Assembly (NCBI GenBank): GCA_035286785.1
Contig: DATECS010000362.1
Coordinates: forward strand, 1-5,821
Direction: 5' to 3'
Length of the DNA stretch: 5,821 bases
DNA from: UBA11386 sp035286785
GTDB lineage: Bacteria > Planctomycetota > Planctomycetia > Pirellulales > Thermoguttaceae
Position 1 is the stretch's first letter. Each line of letters starts with the position of its first letter. Of the stretch, positions 1-4,711 are shown piece after piece. The translations under genes were made by a program, and so were the position numbers. Below the pieces are notes generated by a model. It was not told the DNA's origin. It ran no database searches and saw nothing but the letters and a program-made list of their open reading frames with translations.

Positions 1-86
1 TGGAGCAGAAATACGATGAAAACCAAGCCGATCTCGGCGAGGACGAGGAGGCGTTCTCTGCGAAAAATAGGCTTAAAAGAGGGCAT
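1..86 (-). CDS. Membrane protein N-terminus, runs off left edge
   Basis: Read on the minus strand from an ATG at 86-84, the frame stays open to the window edge for 28 codons. It begins MPSFKPIFRRERLL and continues VLAEIGLVFIVFLL. A short positively charged start followed by about 18 hydrophobic residues is what a first transmembrane helix or signal anchor looks like, with the positive side inward. No family can be named from so little sequence. There is no convincing Shine-Dalgarno sequence before this ATG, so the start is tentative. The gene would be divergent from the glycan genes, so the intergenic region would hold promoters for both directions. The plus-strand frames here are also open for 40-45 codons but give lysine/arginine- or acid-rich peptides without recognisable character, so the minus frame is preferred with modest confidence. 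Confidence 0.45.
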   Translation of the reverse strand, partial: MPSFKPIFRRERLLVLAEIGLVFIVFLL

Positions 87-166
87 TGTGGGTTGGATAA
101 GAAAAATAGGGCGAATGGCTGTTTTGCGATAGGGTCTTGAAAATTGTGGAAGGTTTTAATGCGAAG

Positions 167-237
167 GTTAGCCGTCGAGCCTGCTCGACGTTATCCGAGT
201 TTTTCGCCCTCGGCGCCGTGCAGGCACGGCGGCTAAC
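167..237. repeat. Two inverted hairpin copies forming a cloverleaf-like element
   Basis: Two 24-nt copies of one repeat lie in opposite orientation (167-190 and 214-237). Each starts (or, inverted, ends) with GTTAGC and then folds into a 7-bp stem with a 4-nt loop: CGTCGAG-CCTG-CTCGACG and, on the plus strand, CGCCGTG-CAGG-CACGGCG. The outer GTTAGC (167-172) pairs with GCTAAC (232-237). A third small stem, CCGAG/CTCGG (195-199 with 209-213), fills the middle, so the whole 71 nt can fold as an outer stem closing three hairpins. The copies differ at four positions, and these make up two compensatory base-pair swaps. It resembles dispersed palindromic repeats remembered from planctomycete genomes, but this was not searched. 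Confidence 0.75.
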
Positions 238-326
238 GGATTTCTCCACGCTCTGTCGGACCATCGAACCATCCTCAAGTATAGCGTTTCCTGCCACGGA
301 TAGGCGAGCGGAGGATCACAGTCATA

Positions 327-356
327 TTGACCCAAAGTGCTGATTAGTCCTATCCT
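327..356 (+). promoter_or_regulatory. Candidate sigma-70-type promoter for the glycan operon
   Basis: TTGACC (327-332) matches the -35 consensus at five of six positions. TATCCT (351-356) matches the -10 consensus at four of six, after an 18-nt spacer. Transcription would begin near 363 and pass through the inverted-repeat element at 394-490 before the first gene. This is a pattern match only, and chance matches of this quality occur. Confidence 0.3.
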
Positions 357-393
357 TAGGGGCTTCCATTTTTCAGGATTGTCGGATTCGTCT

Positions 394-490
394 GATTCCT
401 AACCAAACGGGGACAGACACCTCACGGCAATCGTTTTAGGAAGCGTTACGTGCAACGGGTTCGGAGCCAGTCCCCGTTTGGTTAGGAATC
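394..490. repeat. 97-nt element with perfect 21-bp terminal inverted repeats
   Basis: Positions 394-414 (starting GATTCCTAACC, ending ACGGGGAC) are the exact reverse complement of 470-490. They enclose 55 nt (415-469) that can form at least one further short stem (CACG 423-426 with CGTG 449-452). No transposase is present, no T-run follows, and the match stops abruptly at both ends. This fits a REP/BIME-like or MITE-like non-autonomous palindromic element. The GGGGACAGACACC motif resembles repeats associated with REP-type (Y1/RAYT) transposases in planctomycetes, from memory only. It would lie in the 5' leader of the operon if the promoter at 327-356 is real. Confidence 0.75.
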
Positions 491-534
491 GTCAACGCCT
501 TTTCGGCCCAGTGGGTTATTCCCTGGGGCGGTGC

Positions 535-1680
535 ATGTTGGTCCATTTGCTAATTTTGAACTACAACGGCCGGGCGTTGCTGGCCGAGTGCCTGCCGTCG
601 GTGCTGCTTGCGGCGGAGAGCTCTCGCCACCGGTGCGACGTGGCGGTGATCGACAACAGCTCGACCGATGGTTCGGCCGAGTGGTTGGCGGACCATTTTC
701 CGACGGTCCGCGTGATCCGATGCCCGAATCGTGGGTTGTGCAGCTACAACGAGGTGGTCGCCGCGCTTCGCGGGCGGATCGCCGTGCTATTGAACAACGA
801 CGTGAAGCTGGACCGCGATTGCCTCGATCCTCTCCTGCGTCCGTTGGTGGGCGAACAGTCCGACTGCTTCATGACCGCGCCGCGGTGCTACCAGTTTGAC
901 GAGACGACCTACGAAGGTTTCCGCACGGCCGTGCGATGGCGCTGGGGATTGGTCCAAGCGACGGCTCTTTTCCCGGGCCACGTTCAAGGAATCCATCAGC
1001 CGGGGCCCACGGCCTCGTCGGGAGCCGTCATGGCGGTCGACCGCCGCAAGTTCGTCGAGCTGGGCGGTTTCGATCCGCTCTACCTGCCCGGCCGGATTGA
1101 GGATCTTGACCTAGCGTTTCGCGGCTGGCTGCACGGCTACTGCGCGTGCTACGTGCCCGAGGCCCTTTCGTGGCACAAGGGGATGGTCACGTTCGCCGAG
1201 CGGTTCGGGGTGTCAGGCTGCGACCGGTTGGCGTTGCGCAACACGTTGTTGTTTGAGTGGAAAAACGTGCGTCACCCCGCCAACGTCGCCTTGGCGCTGG
1301 CCGGCTTGGCCGTGCGTTGGGGAGTGGAAGTGGCGTTTGCGCCGTGGACGTCGCCGTCGCGGCGATGGACGCTCACCGCGGCCCTGGCCGCCGCGTGGCG
1401 ACGATGGCGGCAAGTGCGCGAGAAGAACAAGAACGAAGCAGGCGGCGAGGGACCGTCGGGCCCAGACTTTGCCCGGCCCCGCGGCAAGTTGCGTCGGGAA
1501 TTCGAGTTTTTTCGGCGTTTTTCACCGCGGAGAATGGCGGCCGACGCGGCCCACGCCTTGTCCAGCGTCACGGCCGGCGTCATGAGGACGCGACGGCCCG
1601 CGGCCAGACCCGGCGCCGACTCCGTTCCGGCGGGCCCGGTATTTGCCGAACGATCAAGGAAGGTCTGTCAATTACCGTGA
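535..1680 (+). CDS. Glycosyltransferase family 2 (rhamnosyltransferase-like)
   Basis: A 381-residue GT-A-fold glycosyltransferase that should move a sugar from a nucleotide-sugar donor to a growing surface glycan on the cytoplasmic side. Visible motifs are the N-terminal strand LLILNYNGR (5-13), the nucleotide-binding VIDNSSTDGS (38-47), LLNNDVKLD (85-93) with the metal-binding NND in place of DxD, SSGAVMAVD (161-169), GGFDP (177-181) and the acceptor/catalytic EDLDLAFR (189-196). This layout is typical of WbbL-type GT2 enzymes, but donor and acceptor are not deducible. Beyond about residue 295 the tail is rich in Arg, Ala, Gly and Pro and looks unconserved. The ATG at 535 was chosen because it directly precedes the first beta strand. 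A longer frame from TTG 478 would start inside the inverted repeat. GGGGCGG just upstream is a weak ribosome site. It heads the gene run, and its stop overlaps the next start. Confidence 0.9.
   Translation: MLVHLLILNYNGRALLAECLPSVLLAAESSRHRCDVAVIDNSSTDGSAEWLADHFPTVRVIRCPNRGLCSYNEVVAALRGRIAVLLNNDVKLDRDCLDPLLRPLVGEQSDCFMTAPRCYQFDETTYEGFRTAVRWRWGLVQATALFPGHVQGIHQPGPTASSGAVMAVDRRKFVELGGFDPLYLPGRIEDLDLAFRGWLHGYCACYVPEALSWHKGMVTFAERFGVSGCDRLALRNTLLFEWKNVRHPANVALALAGLAVRWGVEVAFAPWTSPSRRWTLTAALAAAWRRWRQVREKNKNEAGGEGPSGPDFARPRGKLRREFEFFRRFSPRRMAADAAHALSSVTAGVMRTRRPAARPGADSVPAGPVFAERSRKVCQLP
1656..1663 (+). promoter_or_regulatory. Ribosome binding site AAGGAAGG before the GTG start
   Basis: AAGGAAGG lies inside the end of the first glycosyltransferase gene, 13 nt before GTG 1677. 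The spacing is longer than ideal, but this is the only purine-rich site near the GTGA stop/start overlap. It supports beginning the phosphatidyltransferase there rather than at far-upstream codons in the same open frame. Confidence 0.5.
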
Positions 1681-2432
1681 GAACAAACGCCGCAGCCGAG
1701 GTGGTTCGTACCCGGCCGGTTCCGCGTCATCCGCTTTCGCGATGGTACGTGGGCCCGGTCGCCGAACGTTTTGCGCGGCGGCTTGAACGCTCTCGGGTCC
1801 GGCCCGTCCATTTGACAGCCGCGGGGCTGCTGGCGGCCGTCGGGGCGGTTGTCGTGTTGGCGGCGTGGCCGAGCGCCGGTCCTTGGGCGGCGTTGTTGGT
1901 TGGCGCTTCGTGGTTCTTTGATCGGGCCGACGGGCTATTGGCGAGGCGTCAAGGGACTAGTTCCGCCTGGGGCGCGTGGCTCGACGCGAACGTGGATGAG
2001 TTGGTCGATGTTGGTCTGCACACGGCCGTGGCTTCAGCCGCCGCGCGGCTTGTCGGATCGCAACTTCCGTGGTTTCTGCTGATCGCGTTTTTGGCCGGCA
2101 AGTACTTGTTCTATTACGGCCTGACTATTGAGAATTCAGCGAGTGAAAATTCTTCTCCGAGCCGCGACCGTGAGGGAGCGGTGGCGGACCGAGCGAATTG
2201 CAACCGCTCCCTTACGGTCGCGGCTCGGATTTTTAAGAATCGGTTTATTGCGGATTTGCTTCGCCGCTGCTATCATTTGCCGGGCGATGCGGATATTCGG
2301 GTCCATTTGCTGATCCTCGCGTTGTTGACGGGCTGGTTGACCGCTGAGTTGGCGTTGGTGGCCGCGTACTATAATTTTCGCTGGGTCGTTCGGTATGTCT
2401 TGGTCGCCCGGCGGTTGGGAGGCGTCCGATGA
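1677..2432 (+). CDS. CDP-alcohol phosphatidyltransferase with in-frame repeat insertion
   Basis: A 251-residue integral membrane enzyme of the family that transfers a phospho-alkyl group from a CDP-linked donor to an alcohol, releasing CMP. The signature D-x2-D-G-x2-A-R-x8-G-x3-D-x3-D is complete: D82, D85, G86, A89, R90, G99, D103, D107. Hydrophobic segments are at about 46-64, 68-86, 108-127, 130-149 and 207-245 (probably two helices), fitting the usual five or six. Residues 161-184 are encoded by a 72-nt palindromic repeat inserted in frame between the fourth and fifth segments; all catalytic residues precede it. GTG 1677 was chosen because GTGA overlaps the previous stop and the protein then has a normal N-terminus; the same frame is open back to 1257 but only as a shadow. 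Lying between two glycosyltransferases, it may make a lipid anchor or phospho-decoration for the glycan rather than housekeeping phospholipid. The substrate is unknown. Confidence 0.88.
   Translation: MRTNAAAEVVRTRPVPRHPLSRWYVGPVAERFARRLERSRVRPVHLTAAGLLAAVGAVVVLAAWPSAGPWAALLVGASWFFDRADGLLARRQGTSSAWGAWLDANVDELVDVGLHTAVASAAARLVGSQLPWFLLIAFLAGKYLFYYGLTIENSASENSSPSRDREGAVADRANCNRSLTVAARIFKNRFIADLLRRCYHLPGDADIRVHLLILALLTGWLTAELALVAAYYNFRWVVRYVLVARRLGGVR
2157..2228. repeat. Palindromic repeat inside a coding region
   Basis: Arms 2157-2182 and 2203-2228 are 26 nt each and complementary except for one G·T (G·U in RNA) pair, around a 20-nt loop. The arm begins CCGAGCCGCGACCGT. A weaker outer match, ATTCTT (2149-2154) with AAGAAT (2235-2240), may extend it. 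The 72 nt equal 24 codons and start exactly on a codon boundary of the phosphatidyltransferase. The left arm is read as PSRDREGA and the right arm as RSLTVAAR. Partial copies of the same arm recur at 5785-5821. Confidence 0.85.
2417..2422 (+). promoter_or_regulatory. Ribosome binding site GGGAGG before ATG 2429
   Basis: GGGAGG ends 6 nt before ATG 2429, an ideal spacing and the clearest ribosome site in the window. It lies inside the last codons of the phosphatidyltransferase gene and confirms the ATGA overlap as the real start of the next glycosyltransferase. Confidence 0.7.
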
Positions 2433-3187
2433 GCGTTCGCCCGACGATTTCCGCCGCGATTATCGCGCTGGACGAGGAGCGGGATCTCCGCGAATTGCTG
2501 CCCCAATTGGATTGGGTCGATGAGATTGTGTTGGTCGACGGCGGCTCGCGCGACGCGACGGTCGAGGTGGCCCGATCGCACGGGTGCCGTGTCGCATCGT
2601 TTCCATTCAAAACATTCGAGTGCCAACGCAATCGGGCCCTGGCTCTGGCCGCGTGCGATTGGGTGCTGTCGATCGACGCCGATGAACGGCCCACGCCCGG
2701 GCTGGTCGAGGAACTCCGCTGGCGTCTGGTCCGCGCGCGAGCGGCGGGCTTTCGCGTGCCGATTCGCAGCACCGTGCTGGGACGTCCGTTACGTCGCTCG
2801 GGCACGCAGGACGACGTGCCGATTCGACTCATCCGCCGCGGCGCGGCCCGCTGGGAAGGCGAGGTCCATGAGCGGCTGCGGGTCGAGGGTCGCGTCGAGC
2901 GTCTGCGGCATTGGCTGACGCACCGGTCGCAATCAGACCTGAACGAGTTTCTGGTCAAAATGCACCGCTATACGAATCTCGACGCGCGCCGTCGGGTGGC
3001 GTCGGGCCGCGAGCCGCGGGCGACCGACCGCTATGTCGCCCCGGCCCGCGAAGTGTTTCGCCGGTTGGTCTACAAACAGGGTTTATTGGACGGCCCGGCC
3101 GGTTGGGCGTTTTGCCTATTGAGCGGATGGTACGAATTCGTCCTGGCCGACAAACATCGCCGTTATTGGAGAAAGAAATACGCGTAG
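2429..3187 (+). CDS. Glycosyltransferase family 2, WaaE/KdtX-like
   Basis: A 252-residue GT2 enzyme resembling the WaaE/KdtX group, whose studied members add glucose in beta-1,4 linkage to inner-core heptose of lipopolysaccharide. Seen here are ISAAIIALDEE (7-17), the nucleotide-binding VDGGSRDAT (36-44), the QRNRAL helix (66-71) typical of this subgroup, the metal-binding DADER (83-87), GFRVPIRS (107-114), and the GEVHE segment (144-148) carrying the conserved His-Glu. The C-terminal YKQGLLDGPAGW (215-226) also fits the family. Length is normal and no key residue is missing. The start is fixed by ATGA overlap with the previous stop and by GGGAGG 6 nt upstream, implying translational coupling. 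The donor sugar and acceptor are inferred only as core or surface glycan. The gene name is withheld because this subgroup is broad. Confidence 0.88.
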   Translation: MSVRPTISAAIIALDEERDLRELLPQLDWVDEIVLVDGGSRDATVEVARSHGCRVASFPFKTFECQRNRALALAACDWVLSIDADERPTPGLVEELRWRLVRARAAGFRVPIRSTVLGRPLRRSGTQDDVPIRLIRRGAARWEGEVHERLRVEGRVERLRHWLTHRSQSDLNEFLVKMHRYTNLDARRRVASGREPRATDRYVAPAREVFRRLVYKQGLLDGPAGWAFCLLSGWYEFVLADKHRRYWRKKYA

Positions 3188-3227
3188 GCGAGACATCGTA
3201 AATCGTCTCTGCCTACTGCCTACCGCG
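3181..3227 (+). promoter_or_regulatory. Alternative-pairing hairpin over the stop codon and intergenic gap
   Basis: The left arm CGCGTAGGCGAGAC (3181-3194) contains the TAG stop of the preceding gene. It can pair with GTCTCTGCCTAC (3205-3216) with a single bulged A. Its CGCGTAGGC part can instead pair with GCCTACCGCG (3218-3227), again with one bulge, because TGCCTAC is tandemly duplicated (3210-3216, 3217-3223). The two folds are mutually exclusive and both end just before the ribosome site of the next gene. No T-run follows, so a classic terminator is unlikely. A regulatory role is inference; it may simply be a dispersed repeat. Confidence 0.45.
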
Positions 3228-3229
3228 TC

Positions 3230-3236
3230 AAGGAAG
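3230..3236 (+). promoter_or_regulatory. Ribosome binding site AAGGAAG before ATG 3239
   Basis: The AAGGA core ends 4 nt before ATG 3239. The site shares the string TCAAGGAAG with the one preceding GTG 1677. It supports ATG 3239 as the start of the deacetylase-like gene. Confidence 0.6.
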
Positions 3237-3238
3237 AC

Positions 3239-4711
3239 ATGCGTCAAATCGAGAAATCGTTACCGCTGTTGCCGCTAGTACTGGACGCCGTGCCCGAGGG
3301 GCTCGGTGAAATGCTCGTCCAGGAGGGCGTGCCGTTTTGCGATCGCGCGAAGCGGCCGTTGGCCGGACGTTTTGTGTTGTTTGATTCGCGTCGAAAAACA
3401 CGTGAGTCCTCGTTCGGCCAAACGTGGATCGACGTTGCCGGGCTGGGCCAGTCCACATCGGGTGAAGGATTGAACTCGTTGGCCGACGGCGGCGCCGGTC
3501 GTCATGAATGGCGCGTCGGCGGATGGACCTTGACCGAGGAAATCGCCCGGGTCGATCGCCGCGCCGTTCGCCGTCGCGTGCTCGGCCGACTGCGCGAGGC
3601 GATCGAAGCGGCCGGCGGCGTTTGGTTGTGCGTGTCGCCCTATCCGTTTCCCTATCGAAGCGCGTTCAACTTCCGGTTCGACCACGATGAATATGACGCC
3701 CGCGATTTTGCCGCCGTCATGCGGGCGATCCGTGGCTATGAAACCTGGACGTCGCATTTCGTGAACGCGGCGGGCCACAAGTCGGCCGGCTCGGCGTGGG
3801 ACGCCCTGCGCGGGCTGGACGTCGGTTCGCACGGCTACTGGCACCACACCTATCGGACGATCGAGGACAACGCGAGGAACATCCTCCGCGGGATCGAGGC
3901 GATCCGCCGCATGGGCATCGAGCCGCGAGGATTCGCCGCGCCGCACGGGCGATTTGGCCCGGCGCTGGACACGGCCTTGCGCGTGCTCGAAATTTCGCAC
4001 AGCGGCGAGTTTGGCCTGGCCTACGACGAGTTGCCGTTTTGTCCCTCGCCGGGCGGCACGCTCCAGGTGCCCGTCCATCCCGTGTGCCTGGGTCTTTTTC
4101 TCGAAGCGGCCCAGCGAGAATCGCACGATCCGCGTTCGACGCTTGAAGCCCGTCGCCGCCACGCCGCCGCGACGGCCGCCGAGTATTTTGAGAAGCTCAT
4201 CAGCCAACGGTGTCGCGCGGGCGAGCCTGTGTTTCTCTACGGCCATCCCGACGGACGGCTCGGACGTTACCCAGGCGTGCTGAAACGCGTGTTCCGCGCG
4301 GCCGATTCGCAGGCGGGGCTTTGGAAAACGACGCAAAGCGGTTGGGTCGAATGGTGGCACGCCCGCCGCGCGCTGAATTTGAAAGTAACGGAAGACCAAG
4401 GGCAATATGTCGTCACCGCGAACGACTGTCCGGCGAATCTGGATTTTGCGATCGAGTATTGGCGCGGCCGGCACGTGGCGTTGATGCCGCTGGCCGGGCC
4501 CGAGGTCCGTTTTTCACCGGCGGCGCTGGCCTACGAAAACCGCCGCGCGAGCCGTCTCGCGCGGCCGGTGCGGATCGATCGGCCCGAGGGGCTCAAAACG
4601 CACCTTCGTCGTGCGATCGACTGGGAGCGAGTCACGCCGCTGGACGAAATCGGCACGAGCGGCTGGCGCAACCGCGTGAAACGTACGTTGCGTAAATGGG
4701 TGAGCGAATGA
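3239..4711 (+). CDS. Polysaccharide deacetylase-like protein (NodB/CE4 fold)
   Basis: A 490-residue protein with a central NodB homology domain, the fold of metal-dependent enzymes that remove N-acetyl groups from amino sugars. Motif 1 is FRFDHDEY (145-152; D148 and D150), motif 2 is SHGYWHHTY (197-205; H198, H202, H203 as probable metal ligands), motif 3 is AAPHGRFGP (233-241), PVHP (278-281) may represent motif 4, and FLYGHPDG (332-339; H336) fits the His-containing motif 5. The motif 1 and 3 sequences depart from the classic TFDDG and RxPxG, so activity is likely but the substrate may be unusual. Residues 1-135 form an unrecognised N-terminal region and 378-440 a beta-rich C-terminal region. 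There is no signal peptide, so it appears cytoplasmic and may act on a lipid-linked intermediate. It follows a 51-nt gap, and its stop overlaps the next start (ATGA). Confidence 0.82.
   Translation: MRQIEKSLPLLPLVLDAVPEGLGEMLVQEGVPFCDRAKRPLAGRFVLFDSRRKTRESSFGQTWIDVAGLGQSTSGEGLNSLADGGAGRHEWRVGGWTLTEEIARVDRRAVRRRVLGRLREAIEAAGGVWLCVSPYPFPYRSAFNFRFDHDEYDARDFAAVMRAIRGYETWTSHFVNAAGHKSAGSAWDALRGLDVGSHGYWHHTYRTIEDNARNILRGIEAIRRMGIEPRGFAAPHGRFGPALDTALRVLEISHSGEFGLAYDELPFCPSPGGTLQVPVHPVCLGLFLEAAQRESHDPRSTLEARRRHAAATAAEYFEKLISQRCRAGEPVFLYGHPDGRLGRYPGVLKRVFRAADSQAGLWKTTQSGWVEWWHARRALNLKVTEDQGQYVVTANDCPANLDFAIEYWRGRHVALMPLAGPEVRFSPAALAYENRRASRLARPVRIDRPEGLKTHLRRAIDWERVTPLDEIGTSGWRNRVKRTLRKWVSE

Larger units (their letters stand above)
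87..534. other. Repeat-rich divergent intergenic region
   Basis: About 450 bases lie between the putative minus-strand gene and the first glycosyltransferase, with no credible gene. Short open frames here read through the repeats and do not look like proteins. The region contains a hairpin pair (167-237), a candidate promoter facing right (327-356) and a long inverted-repeat element (394-490). It also has AT-rich stretches (61-160) that could hold a leftward promoter, although no clear -35/-10 pair was found there. A small CCCAG/CTGGG stem (507-511 with 523-527) sits just before the first plus-strand gene. Confidence 0.7.

Noticed and set aside
394..490. Intrinsic terminator
   Set aside because: The 55-nt interior is too long for a compact terminator hairpin, no T-run follows, and no plus-strand gene ends upstream.
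507..527. Small CCCAG/CTGGG hairpin hiding the first gene's weak ribosome site
   Set aside because: A 5-bp stem of this kind is expected by chance in high-GC DNA and the ribosome site itself is uncertain.
478..534. Extended TTG start for the first glycosyltransferase
   Set aside because: The TTG lies within the arm of the 21-bp inverted repeat and the extra 19 residues precede the normal first strand of the fold.
1257..1676. Upstream extension of the phosphatidyltransferase frame
   Set aside because: It would overlap the preceding glycosyltransferase by over 400 bases with basic low-complexity sequence; GTG 1677 overlaps the previous stop and gives a normal N-terminus.
2245..2958. Minus-strand open frame of 237 codons across the phosphatidyltransferase/glycosyltransferase junction
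   Set aside because: It spans two real genes in antisense and its Ser/Arg/Thr-rich translation is typical of a shadow frame.
3275..4474. Minus-strand open frame of 399 codons opposite the deacetylase-like gene
   Set aside because: The plus strand carries the NodB motifs in order; the antisense translation shows no recognisable domain.
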